Source: UBA4732 sp963823075 (GTDB lineage Bacteria > Planctomycetota > Planctomycetia > Gemmatales > Gemmataceae). From it: a stretch of 64,000 nucleotides of DNA. A model generated the notes under the pieces. It was not told where the DNA came from. It was given only the letters and a program-made list of their open reading frames with translations, and did no database searches. This document shows, in pieces, positions 15,945-26,388 of this stretch. Both the position numbers and the translations under genes were made by a program. The stretch is taken from the NCBI GenBank assembly GCA_963823075.1, contig CAWGKE010000001.1, positions 2,232,001 through 2,296,000 on the forward strand, given 5' to 3'. Every line of letters begins with the position of its first letter. The stretch's first letter is position 1.

Positions 15945-17462
15945 CTGCTCGCCGTTCTTGAGCAACACGTAGGTGACTTCGCCCGTCGGGACGCGCACCT
16001 CCAGCATCACGCCCTTGTCCAGCGCTGCGGAGGCCAGCTGCTCCTTCAGAGAATCCGCCCCCGAGACGGCCTTGTCCTCGACCTTCATCACGACGACGCC
16101 GCGGCCCAGGCCGGCCAGCGCCGCCGCCCCGTCGCGCGTCACGTCGGTCAGCAGGGCGCCCTTGGCGTCCTTGGCGTCCGTGTAGCCCAGGTCGTCGGCC
16201 AGCTTCGGGGTCAGGTCGGCCGCCTCGGCGCCGATCTTGTCGAGGCCGACCGTGTTCTTGATGGTTTCCGGCAGCCGCGGCCGGGCGACCTTCTCCTTGC
16301 CGAAGTCCGGCGGCTGCTCCTCGATCGTCACCGACAGCGTCTCGGGCTTGCCGTCGCGCATCACCGCCACTTCGACCGGCTTGCCCTTGGGCAGCACTGC
16401 CACCACGCCCTTGAGGCCGGACGAATCCTTGACCGATTTGCCGCCCAGGGCCGTGATCACGTCGCCCGGCTTCAGGCCGGCGCTGGCCGCCGGGGCGCCT
16501 TCGACGATCCGCGTCACGATCACGCCATGGTCGTCCTTGAGGCCCAGGTGGGTCGCCAGGTCGGCGCCGTCGATGTCGTCCAGGCCGATGCCGAGATAGC
16601 CGCGGTGGACCGAGCCGTCCTTGAGCAGCGCGTCCTTGATGTTCTTGGCCAGGTTGGAGGCGATGGCCATGCCGACGCCCTGGAAACCGCCGCTCCGGCT
16701 CTTAATGGCCGAGTTGATGCCGATCACCTGGCCGGCCATGTTGATCAGCGGGCCGCCGCTGTTGCCGGGGTTGATGGCCGCGTCGGTCTGCAAGAAATCC
16801 TCATACATGTTCATGTGGAGGTTGCGGCCCTTGGCGCTGATGATGCCGGACGTCACCGTGCCGGTCAGGCCGAACGGCGCCCCGACCGCCAGCACGCGGT
16901 CGCCGATCTCCATCTGGTCGCTGTCGCCGAACTGCAGGTAGGGCAGCGGGTCCTTCGACTGGATCTTGACGATGGCCAGGTCGGTCTTGGGGTCCGAAAC
17001 GATGTCCTTGGAGACGAACTTGCGGCCGTCGTTCAGCGTGACGATCAGCTCGTTGGCGCCGTCCACGACGTGGTAGTTCGTCATGATAACGCCCTTGGCG
17101 TCGATCAGGAAGCCGGAGCCGAAACCGAGCGTGCCGTCGTCCGGTCCCTGGTCGCCGTTGTCGTCAGGCGGGAAGAACTTGTGCAGGTCGTCCGGGACTT
17201 GCGGGTTGTCGTCCTGGGCGGGCTTTTTCTTGGGGTTGTCGCGGGTCTTGACGGTCGTGTGGACGCGCGACTCGATGCTGACGACGGCCGGCAGCACCTT
17301 TTTCACGATGTCACGATACGAGGTGAGTTCCTTGGGCGCGTCCGCGACGGCGGGAACGGGCGCGGCGAACGCATGGATCTGGCTGGGGATGTACCAGGCG
17401 GCGCCGGCGGTCATCACGGCGCCCAGGGCGAACGACGACAAAAGCACGGACCATCGTCTCAT
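15942..17462 (-). CDS. HtrA/DegP-like periplasmic serine protease
   Basis: Start 17462 has an AGGAGG site about 10 bases upstream and gives a signal/anchor segment (WSVLLSSFALGAVMTAG). The trypsin-like domain carries the triad His in NYHVVDG (about 129), Asp in TDLAIVK (about 160) and Ser in NPGNSGGPL (about 232). Two PDZ domains follow at roughly 275-360 and 405-500 (RGYLGIGLDD, GLKPGDVITALGGK). About 506 residues is normal for DegP-like proteins. The likely role is protein quality control outside the cytoplasm. An in-frame upstream GTG/ATG region up to 17573 exists but lacks a ribosome site. Confidence 0.9.
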   Translation of the reverse strand: MRRWSVLLSSFALGAVMTAGAAWYIPSQIHAFAAPVPAVADAPKELTSYRDIVKKVLPAVVSIESRVHTTVKTRDNPKKKPAQDDNPQVPDDLHKFFPPDDNGDQGPDDGTLGFGSGFLIDAKGVIMTNYHVVDGANELIVTLNDGRKFVSKDIVSDPKTDLAIVKIQSKDPLPYLQFGDSDQMEIGDRVLAVGAPFGLTGTVTSGIISAKGRNLHMNMYEDFLQTDAAINPGNSGGPLINMAGQVIGINSAIKSRSGGFQGVGMAIASNLAKNIKDALLKDGSVHRGYLGIGLDDIDGADLATHLGLKDDHGVIVTRIVEGAPAASAGLKPGDVITALGGKSVKDSSGLKGVVAVLPKGKPVEVAVMRDGKPETLSVTIEEQPPDFGKEKVARPRLPETIKNTVGLDKIGAEAADLTPKLADDLGYTDAKDAKGALLTDVTRDGAAALAGLGRGVVVMKVEDKAVSGADSLKEQLASAALDKGVMLEVRVPTGEVTYVLLKNGEQ

Positions 17463-17670
17463 GGTCGGAAATCCTCCTGTGGGGTCTGCGATAAGGCGCG
17501 GCGACGGCCGGCCCGCAGCGTCAACGGAATCGGTTTGCGTCGGGGAGGAAGGCTCCTCCCCCGTCTTCATCATATACCCCGACCGGCCGGCAATGGGATT
17601 CGGAAACCGAAAAAATCAGGTGAGAACAAAAGGGAGAGAAACGGACAGGAGAAGGACGGCGCCGGGTCAT

Positions 17671-18048
17671 TCAGTCGGCGTAGTAGGCGAGGATAGCGCT
17701 GATGCGTCGGACGGCCTTGCGTTCGCTGACGCCGTAGTTGCCGGCGATGTCGGCGGCGGCGGCGCGGACGGCCTGATGCTCGACGACTTCGAGAGGGATG
17801 CCCTGCTCGGCGGCCTCGACGCGCAGGCCGGGGGAGCTGAGGACGAGGACGGCGCCGTGGACGGCGACGGCCGCCTCCACTTCCGGCACGCCCTGGTTGG
17901 CAAGCCAGGTGTACTGCTGCTGGAGGAGGTTCTCGAATCGGCGGGAAAACTGATCGTCGTTGAGTTCGCCGGCGCGGTAGCGGCGGAGCTGGCGGTTGAG
18001 TCGCTGGGCCAGGCGCGGTAGGACGATGTCCATCAACTCTCGGCTCAT
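17671..18048 (-). CDS. conserved hypothetical protein, 125 aa
   Basis: A small soluble protein starting at 18048 behind GAGGGG. It contains a basic helix (LAQRLNRQLRRYRAGELNDD), a helix rich in Gln (FENLLQQQYTW) and a C-terminal segment ADIAGNYGVSERKAVRRISA that could be a helix-turn-helix. I recognise no named family. It is upstream of the protease gene on the same strand but separated by about 200 bases. Confidence 0.6.
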   Translation of the reverse strand: MSRELMDIVLPRLAQRLNRQLRRYRAGELNDDQFSRRFENLLQQQYTWLANQGVPEVEAAVAVHGAVLVLSSPGLRVEAAEQGIPLEVVEHQAVRAAAADIAGNYGVSERKAVRRISAILAYYAD

Positions 18049-18244
18049 GGCGACCCCTCGAAGGTTGCGGGTCCAGGCGGAGCGGGAGGTCCTGCCGGCG
18101 CCCCGGCGGCCAGTCGCGGGGTCGGCTTCCTTACCCATTGTAGGGCGTGGCGGCGCCGCAAGCAAAAGTCCTTTTCGCCGCCGGGACTTCCGGCGGACGG
18201 ATTACAGCGCAAACGCGCCGGCCGCAACGATCCTTCCAGCCCCG

Positions 18245-18305
18245 TTTAGCCGCGACGCGCAGCGGAGCGCTTCTCCCCAAGCGCTCCGCTGCGCGTCGCG
18301 GCTAA
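18245..18305. repeat. palindrome upstream of the ABC operon
   Basis: Arms of 27 bases (18245-18271 and 18279-18305; core CCGCGACGCGCAGCGGAGCG) match perfectly around a 7-base loop. It lies between divergent genes, about 120 bases upstream of the ABC ATPase start, so it is not a terminator of either neighbour. Confidence 0.8.
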
Positions 18306-18424
18306 CCGCGCCCTTGCAATGCGTCGCCGCGCGCCCTAAAAAACAATCTCCGCCAGTCCGCGTGAACCGGACCCTCCGGGGAGGAAAAGCCCGTCCTCCC
18401 GACCGGGCCGATGGGATATCAACC

Positions 18425-19423
18425 ATGATCCAGGTCGATCGACTGACCAAGTACTTCGGCCACGTCCTGGCCGTCAACAACGTCAGTTTCCAGGTCGAAC
18501 AGAACGAAATCGTCGGTCTGCTTGGCAACAACGGCGCCGGCAAGACGACGATCATGCGCATCCTCACCACCTATCTGCCGGCGTCGAGCGGCGTGGCCCG
18601 CGTGGCCGGCTTCGACGTGATGAAAGACTCGATGGAGGTCCGCCGCCGCATCGGCTACTTGCCGGAGAACATTCCGCTTTACGGCGAGATGCGCGTTGAC
18701 GAGTACCTGGACTTCCGGGCCAAGCTCAAGGGCGTGGAGCGGCGGAAGCGGACGGAGCGAATCGGTTACTGCGTCGAGCGCTGCCGGCTGGAGGGCGTCC
18801 GCCGCGCCCTGCTGGGCACGCTGTCCAAGGGCTTCCGCCAGCGCGTCGGCCTGGCCGACGCCCTGATCGCCGATCCGCCGCTGCTGGTCCTCGACGAGCC
18901 GACCGACGGCCTCGACCCCGGCCAGAAGCAGGAAACGCTCGGCGCCCTGCGCGAACTCGGCAAGGACCACACCATCATGCTGTCGTCCCACATGCTGTCG
19001 GAAGTGGAGACGATCGCCCAGCGCATCATCATCCTGCGCCGCGGACACCTGGGTTTGGCGAAAAAGCTGTCCGAGCTGGAGGTCGATTCGGTCATCCTCG
19101 TGGAAGTGCGGGGGCCGTCCGATCAGGTGGCCAACGCCCTGCGCGGCGTGGAGGGCGTGACGCAGGTGACGATCCAAGGCCTGGGCGACGGCCTGCATTC
19201 CTACGAGGTGCGGACGCGGCGGTCGGAGGACCTGCGCGAGCAGATCTTCCGGGTGGCCGCGAACCACGACTGGCCGCTCCGCCGGCTCGACATGCGGCGG
19301 CGCCGCTTGCAGGACCGCTGGAACGAGATCAACAACCTGGACGACGCGGTGCTGCCGGCCGCGGCGGTCCCGGCGCCCGCGACCGCCGCGAACCCGCCCG
19401 CTTCGACGGCCGTAACGCCATAA
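18425..19423 (+). CDS. ABC transporter ATP-binding protein, GldA-like
   Basis: A 332-residue ABC-2 type ATPase. Walker A GNNGAGKTT is at about 34-42, the signature LSKGFRQR near 137-144, Walker B LLVLDEPTDGLDP near 156-168 and the H-loop in MLSSHMLS. A C-terminal accessory region (about 215-300) and an Ala/Pro-rich tail follow. It is the first gene of a four-gene run with a GldF-like permease, a GldG-like protein and a DUF4340 protein. By family knowledge such sets export or move something at the envelope; gliding itself is not implied. Confidence 0.88.
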   Translation: MIQVDRLTKYFGHVLAVNNVSFQVEQNEIVGLLGNNGAGKTTIMRILTTYLPASSGVARVAGFDVMKDSMEVRRRIGYLPENIPLYGEMRVDEYLDFRAKLKGVERRKRTERIGYCVERCRLEGVRRALLGTLSKGFRQRVGLADALIADPPLLVLDEPTDGLDPGQKQETLGALRELGKDHTIMLSSHMLSEVETIAQRIIILRRGHLGLAKKLSELEVDSVILVEVRGPSDQVANALRGVEGVTQVTIQGLGDGLHSYEVRTRRSEDLREQIFRVAANHDWPLRRLDMRRRRLQDRWNEINNLDDAVLPAAAVPAPATAANPPASTAVTP

Positions 19424-19471
19424 CGGGAGCGCCGGCGGTGCGGCCGCGGCGAGCCGAGGGGTATCCTGTCC

Positions 19472-21058
19472 ATGTCCAAAGCCATCACGAACAAAGCGGA
19501 CGACCACGCCCCCAACGCCCCGGTGCTTGCCGGCGGGATTGGGCCGTCCCTGCACGTCCAGACTGAGCCGACCTTCGCGCGTTTCATCGCCCTCGGTGGG
19601 GCCGCCCTCGCCACGATCGGCTGCGTCATCCTCTGGCTGACCGTCATCGGCGGCCGGACCCTCGCCCTCAGCGCCGGCTTCGGCGGCCTGACCCTCTTCG
19701 TCGGCGTCGCCGGCCTGCTGCTGCACGCCGTCGTCGATAAGGACCTGCAATTCCGCCTCCTGTACCTGGCCGTCGCCGCCGTCGTCTTCGTGGTCGGCGC
19801 CGCCCTGTGCATCATCCCCTACCCAACGCATTTCGGCGACATGTTCGGCGGCGGGTTTATCGCCCTTCTGGCCGCACTGCTGTTCGCCTTGGCGGTCCTG
19901 CGCAACGAGACGGACGCGATCCGCCGCGATTACATCCAGCTGACCATCCTCGGGGCCGGCGGGGTGACGGCCCTCACCGGCCTGATCGGCGGCGCGATCA
20001 GCATCAACTTCCTGACGCCTTTCGGCTTGCTGCTGTCGCTGCTCGGCCTGGTTTATCTGCTGGCGTTCATCGGCACGCGCGGCCTCGCCGACGACCTGGC
20101 CCGCCGCCTCGGCTGGGCCGTTCTCGCCCTGGGCGCGCTGACCTTCCTCATCGCCCTGGGACGATCCGTGCTGCCGCCGCTGTTTCACTATCTCAAATGG
20201 ACGCCGACTGTGCCGCCCAACTACTTCTTCCCTTACGGCCTGGTCCTGATGGTCGTCGGCATGATCTACGGCGCCGCCTCGTACCTGACCTGCTCCGACG
20301 CCCCCTTCGCCGTCCTCACGCGGCGCAAGCTGGGCGCGTTCTTTTACACGCCGATGGCCTACCTCCTGCTCTTCGGCTTCACCGTCGTCGGCTGGGTTTC
20401 CTTTTACCTCTTCTTCAATGCGCTCTGGGACGCCCGCGAGCATCACGAGCCGCTCATCGAGCCGATCGTGCGGACGTATTTCTTCAACCTGCTGCCGGCC
20501 ATCACGATGGTGTTCATCGTGCCGGTGCTTACGATGCGGCTGGTCAGCGAGGAGAAGCGGTCGGGGACGCTGGAGATGCTGCTGACGGCGCCGGTCGAGG
20601 AGCCGACGGTCATCCTGAGCAAGTTCCTGGCCGGCTGGCTGATGTTCCTGGCCATCTGGGCGCCGTTCTACCTGTTCCTGATCGGCATGGCGTCGGCCGG
20701 CGCCCCATTCGACTACCGGCCGCTCCTCAGCTACACGCTGGGGCTGATGATCGTCGGCGCCGGCATGGTCAGCATGGGCCTGTTCTTCTCCACGTTGACG
20801 GGCAACCAGCTCGTCAGCGCCGTCATCACGTTCGCCGCCATGCTCTGTCTGACGGCGGTGGCCATCTTCGGTGCCTTCATCCAGGACCCGAACTCCGCCT
20901 GGATGACCGTGATCAAGCACACGTCCTTCCTGTACAGCTGGCAGGAGACGCTCCAGGGGAAGCTGACGCCCGACATCGGCCTGGTCTTCTACGCCTCGAT
21001 GGCGATCTTCTTTTTGTTTCTGAGCGTGAAGGTGCTGGAGGCGCGCAAGTGGTGGTGA
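19472..21058 (+). CDS. ABC-2 type permease, GldF-like
   Basis: 528 residues with about twelve hydrophobic segments. The conserved GldF core lies in the second half: SEEKRSGTLEMLLTAPVEE (about 352-370) followed by membrane helices and GNQLVSAVITFAAMLCLTAV. The first half (about 40-240) is an additional set of membrane helices, likely a planctomycete extension. It starts 48 bases after the ATPase gene and pairs with it as the membrane part of the exporter. Confidence 0.85.
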   Translation: MSKAITNKADDHAPNAPVLAGGIGPSLHVQTEPTFARFIALGGAALATIGCVILWLTVIGGRTLALSAGFGGLTLFVGVAGLLLHAVVDKDLQFRLLYLAVAAVVFVVGAALCIIPYPTHFGDMFGGGFIALLAALLFALAVLRNETDAIRRDYIQLTILGAGGVTALTGLIGGAISINFLTPFGLLLSLLGLVYLLAFIGTRGLADDLARRLGWAVLALGALTFLIALGRSVLPPLFHYLKWTPTVPPNYFFPYGLVLMVVGMIYGAASYLTCSDAPFAVLTRRKLGAFFYTPMAYLLLFGFTVVGWVSFYLFFNALWDAREHHEPLIEPIVRTYFFNLLPAITMVFIVPVLTMRLVSEEKRSGTLEMLLTAPVEEPTVILSKFLAGWLMFLAIWAPFYLFLIGMASAGAPFDYRPLLSYTLGLMIVGAGMVSMGLFFSTLTGNQLVSAVITFAAMLCLTAVAIFGAFIQDPNSAWMTVIKHTSFLYSWQETLQGKLTPDIGLVFYASMAIFFLFLSVKVLEARKWW

Positions 21059-21077
21059 CGCGGCGAGCCGGGTCGCG

Positions 21078-21199
21078 TAAGGCGAGCGGCAGCAGGAATG
21101 ATACCCGTAGCCGCATTCGCCAGAATGCGGGCCGACGGCCATTCACCCGCATTCTGGCGAATGCGGCTACGGGTAAGGTATTTCCCGCCCCTCGCCTAA
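21078..21199 (-). repeat. 122-bp palindromic element, family A copy 3
   Basis: The inverted orientation of the family A element. It begins TAAGGCGAGCGGCAGCAGGA and ends ATTTCCCGCCCCTCGCCTAA, with perfect inner arms containing GCCGCATTCGCCAGAATGCG. It lies inside the ABC operon, 19 bases after the permease stop. Confidence 0.88.
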
Positions 21200-21233
21200 G
21201 TGCTTTCGGAACGAATGAGGAGCGGCCTGCAAG

Positions 21234-21318
21234 CAGTGCGGCGAGCCCCGCAGCGCCAAGCAAGGGCGAGGCGGACTGCTCGCCCTTGCTTGGCGCTGCG
21301 GGCTCGCCGCACTGCTCC
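21234..21318. repeat. long palindrome in the ABC operon
   Basis: Arms of 37-38 bases match with one extra C on the left (shared core CAGCGCCAAGCAAGGGCGAG). The core resembles the palindrome at 14224-14298. A second, smaller hairpin (CTCCGGGCGCTGTAAGCGCC) follows at about 21315-21338. Together with family A copy 3 it fills the 311-base gap before the GldG-like gene. Confidence 0.8.
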
Positions 21319-21369
21319 GGGCGCTGTAAGCGCCGGAGCAGCGGCCGGCGCGAGATGAGGTGAACGACG

Positions 21370-23471
21370 ATGGCGACGAACCCGACGAACCCGCCCGGCC
21401 CGGCCGGCGCTTCCCTCCTGGACACCCTGGCCGCCAACCGGCTGCAGCTCGGGATCAGCCTCGTGGTCCTGGGTCTGGGCCTCGCCGCGATTCCCATCGT
21501 CTTCCTGGTCCGCCAGGGCTGGGACGACGCCCGAGAAATCATCGTCTGGGGAGCGCTGCTCTCCCTGGCCTGTCTCATCGCGGGGGCGGTTTGTCTGGCG
21601 GTGAAGTCGGGGCCGAACCTGTCGGACTCGGAGCAGGTCCGGCTGGTGCTGCTGATCCTCGGCGGCGTGGTGGGGTTCTTCACCACGCTGCTCGGCCTGA
21701 TCCTGCCGATGACCCGCTACGCCTCCGTTTTCGGCGGCGGCCTCAAGGAGTGGAGCAAGAACCAGACGACCGTCTGGCTCTGCGCCCTCGCCGTCTTCGG
21801 CGGGGTGGGCCTGATGTTCATCAGCCTGCTGCTGGCCCGCGGGGTGGAACGGCGAAACGCTCTCATGCGCCGACTGATGTACGGCTACAACGCCTTCTTC
21901 TCCAGCTTCCTGCTGCTGGCCGTGCTGCTGCTCGTCAACGTCCTCGGCTACTCGCCGCTGCCGGCCTTCGCCAACCTGGCGAAGACCTACGACTGGACGG
22001 CCAATCAGGTATACACGCTCAGCCCGGCCACTGTCGCCCAGCTGACCGACCTCAAGAAGCCGGTCCACGTCATCGTGCTGCTCTCCGGCCGGTCGGAAGC
22101 GCTGCCGGCCATGGAATCCATGCTCAACAACTGCCAGCAGGCGACGCCCAACCTCACCTACGAGGTGATCTCGCCGGAGGTGCTGGACAGGGACCAGCGC
22201 CTGGACCTGCGGCGAAAATACGAGCTGCCGCAGGACGATTCGGGGATGGTCGTCATCTATGGCAAGGATGCGGAGTCCACGTTCACCTTCGTCAAGGAGT
22301 CGGAGCTGTACCAAGGGCCGCCGCCGTCGATGGACGAACAGCCGACCTCGAACAGGTTCACGTTCAAGGGAGAGGCGGCGCTGACGACTGCCATCGACTA
22401 CCTTCAGGGCGGCAAAGCCAAGACGGTCATCTATTTCACCCAGGGGCACGGCGAGCTGGCGTTCGGGCCGGAGGGGGACGCGGAGCAGGGGAACGGCAGC
22501 GTCAGCACCCTCGTCGATGCGCTGAGCGGCGGCAACTACGACCTGCGGCCGCTGCCGCTCGGTCCGACGACGAAAGACATCCCCGCCGACGCCAACTTCA
22601 TCGTGATCGCCCGCCCCCGCTCCGCGCTGCCGGGGCCTGCCCTGGACGCCCTGCGCCTTACCTGAAAGGGGCGGGGCCGGACGGCAAGCGCGGCAAGCTG
22701 ATCGCGCTGCTGAATCCCGGCGATCCGGGCGCGCCGGCCTACCAGGATGCGGGACTGGAGGGACTGCTGGCGGAGTACGACGTGCGGCTTGGCCACGACC
22801 GCATCCTCACCCCCAACCCTGCGGCCCCCACCATGGCCATGGTGAGCGCCGACCCGGAAAGTCCCAACCCCATCGCGCGCGTGTTCACCCGGATCGGCGT
22901 CGATCTGCCGTTCAAGAATGCACAGACGGTGCATCCCGAGACGACCGTCCCCGCCTACCATGCGGAAACACTTTTTGTCACGGACCCCGACTACCTCCCC
23001 TGGGACCAGAAGGACCTGAGCGCCGACCCGTCGGCCCTGGCGGTCGCGGCCCGCAAGGAAGCGGAGCAGCGGAAATACGACCGCTTCGCCAAGGCGCCGC
23101 TGCCCGTGGCCGTGGCCGTCACCGAGGCCCAGGGGGCGCCGCCCATTCCCGGCCACGAGTTCATGGGTCCGCAGCCCGGCAAGCCGGTGCTGGTGGTGTA
23201 CGGCGACGGCAACTGGATCAGCAACGAAACCCTCGCCGGGCCGGATCGGGGAATCCCGTTCAACATCTTCAAGAGCAGCGTGGACTGGATGCGCGAGCGG
23301 GCGACGATCGGCGAGCAGGTCAAGCAAAAGAGCGGCACGGAGCGAGAAGAGTTTTCGCTGGCCAAGATAACGCCCGCGACGTGGTGGGGCGTCGTGGTCT
23401 GGGCGGGGTTCACGATGCTGGCCGGCGTCCTCGCCCTCGGCCTGGGCATGGTGCTGGTGCGCCGCCGCTGA
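21370..23471 (+). CDS. GldG-like ABC auxiliary protein, frameshifted
   Basis: Starts MATNPTNPPGPAG with four hydrophobic segments in the first 200 residues, then a periplasmic GldG-type domain (YDWTANQVYTLSPATVAQL, GQGHGE-like TQGHGELAFG). The frame breaks near 22655: the first frame ends ALDALRLT, and the second continues YLKGAGPDGKRGKLIALLNP through to a C-terminal membrane helix (VVWAGFTMLAGVLALGLG). One missing base would join them. The protein is about 700 residues when joined. It is the third gene of the GldA/GldF/GldG/DUF4340 set and probably couples the transporter to an envelope substrate. Confidence 0.75.
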
Positions 23472-23487
23472 GAGGCACTCACACAAT

Positions 23488-23554
23488 GGCGAGCGGCGCG
23501 GCGTCAGCCCGCCGGTGCGGCCTTTACCGGCGGGCTGACGCCGCGCCGCTCGCC
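23488..23554. repeat. 67-bp palindrome, family C copy 1
   Basis: Arms GGCGAGCGGCGCGGCGTCAG... of 29 bases match perfectly around a 9-base loop. A second copy with the same arms and a different loop lies at 48720-48786. It sits between the GldG-like and DUF4340 genes. Confidence 0.88.
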
Positions 23555-23607
23555 CAAAAGTTACCGGCTCTAAGGCGGGACGGCCGACAAGGGAAAGCGG
23601 ATTGGCC

Positions 23608-26221
23608 ATGAAGCTGAGAACGATCTACATCCTGTTTGGCATACTGGGCTTGATGCTGATCCTGGTCGCCGTGGTCATGAACACCGGCACGCAGGCCCCC
23701 GACACGAGCCAGTTCGCCCTTCCCGGCGCCCACGATCCCAAAAGCCCCTTCGAGGCGTCCGACGTGGATCGCGTCGAGATCAAGCGGGTCCGCCCCACGC
23801 AGGAAACCCTCGTCTTCGTCAAGGATCCCAAAACGTCGCGCTGGACGATCGACGAGCCGCACAAGCTGCGGGCCGGTCCCGTCGTCAGCGACCTTGTGAC
23901 GGAGGTCCTCGGCGCCACCCGCGACCCCGAGGCGGACGTGCCGGCCGACGCCAAGGCGGCCGGCCTGGACCCGCCCGCCGAGGTCGTCACCCTGAGCGGA
24001 ACGACCGGCGGCGACAAGGACAAGAAGGGCGAACCGCGGTCGATGCAGCTGAACGTCGGCGACGCCAGCTCCGAGTCGGCCAAGGCCGTCATCTACGTGG
24101 CGTCGCCCGATCGGCCCAAGGATATCCTGCCCATCAGCCGGTCGCGGCTGGCCACGGTCCTCGACACGATCAACGACTTCCGCGATCCCTACCTTCTGGC
24201 CTCCGCCACGTCCGATTACGCACGCGTCAAGCTGAAGCGGACCACGGCGGACAAGGCGAAGGCGCCGAAAGGGCCGCTGGAGCTGAAGAAGATGGACGGC
24301 GGAATCTGGCGCTACACCGACTCGCTCGGCTACGACGGCTCGGCCGAGATGGGCGACGTCGAGCGCGGTCGCCCAGCCGGGCAAGCCGCCGTCCGGCGTG
24401 GACGGCCTGCTCAAGGCGCTGGCCGATCTCCGGGTCGAGTCGGCCGACTGGGTCCAGGACGGCGCGACGGACGCGGACCTGGCCAAGTACGACCTCGACG
24501 CCGGCAAGACCGACGTGCTGACGGTCGAGGTGGAGCGGGTCGTGACGGCGAAGGACGACGCCGGCGGCGAGAAGACAGTCCCGATGACGCTGCTGATCGC
24601 GGTCGGCAAGAAGGTCGGCGACAAGGCGGATCGCTATTACGCGGCGGTGAAGGACGAGGAGCATGGGACGAGCGTGGCGCGGATTCCGACGGCCGGGGCG
24701 GACGCCCTGGCGCTGGAGTTTGCGGACCCGACGGCCCTGCGGAGCAAGACGCTGGTGGCCCTGGGCGGCTTCAAGAAGCCGCTGGCCGTCCGCGTCACGA
24801 ACGAGGCGGGCAAGCTGGAGTTCCTCCGCCTCAAGGAGGAAGAGCCGTGGCGCCTCTATCGCGACGGCAAGGAAGCGACGCTGGACCAGGGCGCCGTCGA
24901 TCGGCTCATCAACCAGCTGGTGCAGCCCGATCAGGTGCGCTCCTTCGTCGATTCCCCGGACGACGCGAAGCTCGGCCTCAACGATAAATCCCCGACCATT
25001 GAGGTCTGGGTGGACGGGGTCGAGGAGGAGAAGAAGCCCGACGCCAAGGACGACAAGAAGGACGCCGACAAAAAAGACGACAAAAAGGACGCGGAGAAGA
25101 AGGACGAGCCGAAGCCGAAGCTGCTGCTCAAGTCGGACAAGCCGGCGGCGAAGCTGACCTACGGGGCCGTGGAGGGCGACCTGGCGGCGATCAAGCGCTT
25201 CGAGGAACACGCGGGCTGGACCGAGACGGCGGTGGTCAAGGCGTCGAAGCTGCTGGAGGACCAGGCGAAGGACGGCCCGCTGGCCTACTACGACAAGGTC
25301 TTGCCGAAGTTCAGCACCGGCTCCGACCTGCCGGACAAGGACGTCACCGACGTGGAGCTGGACCGCGCCGACGGCCCGTTCATCGTCTCCCGCGACAAGC
25401 CGGATTCGCCGTGGGCGTTCAAGAAGCCGGACGAATGGGACGCCGCTCACCGCAAAACCAAGGTCAACGCGCTTCAGGTGGACGGCGTGTTGCGGATGCT
25501 GGACGCCTTGCAGGCGAAGAGCCTGGTCGTCGAGACGCCGACGGCGGACGACCTCGCCAAGTACGGGCTGGACAAGCCGTCCGTCAAGGCGGTGGTGACG
25601 AAGAAGGTCGGCGATAAAACCGATTCGTATACGTTCCTGTTCGGCAAGGACGCGCCGGACGGCGGCGTCTACGCCCAGCAGAGCCAGCGGCCGATGGTCT
25701 TCGAGGTCGATAAGGCCGTCCTCACCATCCTCAATCAGGACCTGCGCGACCGCTCCATCTTCGCCGTGGACCCGGCCAAGGTGAAGGCGCTGAAGCTGAC
25801 CGGATGGAACCAGAACAGCGTCCGGCCGGAAACCCTGGACTTCGAGAAGGCGGGCGACCAATGGACGCCGAAGCCGCCGGACTTCAAGGCGGACTCGGAC
25901 AAGGTGACGGCCCTGGTGCAGGGGCTGGCGCACCTCACGGCGGGAGAGATCGTCACCAAGGACGACAAGATCAAGGCGGCCTTCGACAAGGACGAGGACA
26001 AGACCGCTTTCACCATCGAGATGACGGTCGAGGGCGAGGCGGCGCCGTTGCAGCTGAAGGTCGTGAACCTGACCGGCGACAAGTCCGGCCTGCCCCCGGA
26101 GAAGAAGGGGTACTACGCCGTCAGCGCGAACAGCCCGAACCTGCCCGGCGAGATGTTCCTGGCGCCGAAGGAGCTGTTCGAGGGTCCGATGAGCAAGTCG
26201 GCGTACTTCATCAAGCCGTAG
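23608..26221 (+). CDS. DUF4340 domain protein, frameshifted
   Basis: ATG at 23608 gives an N-terminal anchor (YILFGILGLMLILVAVVMN) followed by repeated DUF4340 modules (DVDRVEIKRVRPTQETLVF, TDVELDRADGPFIVSRDK, DFEKAGDQWTPKPPDFKAD). The frame breaks near 24370: the first frame runs EMGDVERG and the second continues AQPGKPPSGVDGLLKALADL. Removing one G in GCGCGGTCGCC would join them. A Lys/Asp-rich linker (about 475-505; DDKKDADKKDDKKDAEKKD) separates the modules. Final gene of the ABC operon; an envelope-exposed accessory protein is inferred. Confidence 0.75.
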
Positions 26222-26230
26222 ATCGCTCCA

Positions 26231-26352
26231 TAAGGCGAGGGGCGGGAAATACCTTACCCGTAGCCGCATTCGCCAGAATGCGGGTGAATGGCTGTCGGCC
26301 CGCATTCTGGCGAATGCGGCTACGGGCATCATTCCTGCTGCCGCTCGCCTAA
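26231..26352 (+). repeat. 122-bp palindromic element, family A copy 4
   Basis: Starts TAAGGCGAGGGGCGGGAAAT 9 bases after the DUF4340 stop and ends TGCTGCCGCTCGCCTAA. The inner 28-base arms are perfect complements. As the last copy at the end of the ABC operon, it may act as a transcript end structure. Confidence 0.88.
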
Positions 26353-26388
26353 CCAGGCGGCCGCCACGGGGACGCCTCAAGAGCCGGG

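Noticed and set aside
18419..21142. 907-codon minus-strand frame
   Set aside because: Antisense to the ABC ATPase and permease genes, which carry full family motifs.
24227..26380. 717-codon minus-strand frame
   Set aside because: Antisense to the DUF4340 gene; Arg/Leu/Val-rich with no domain.
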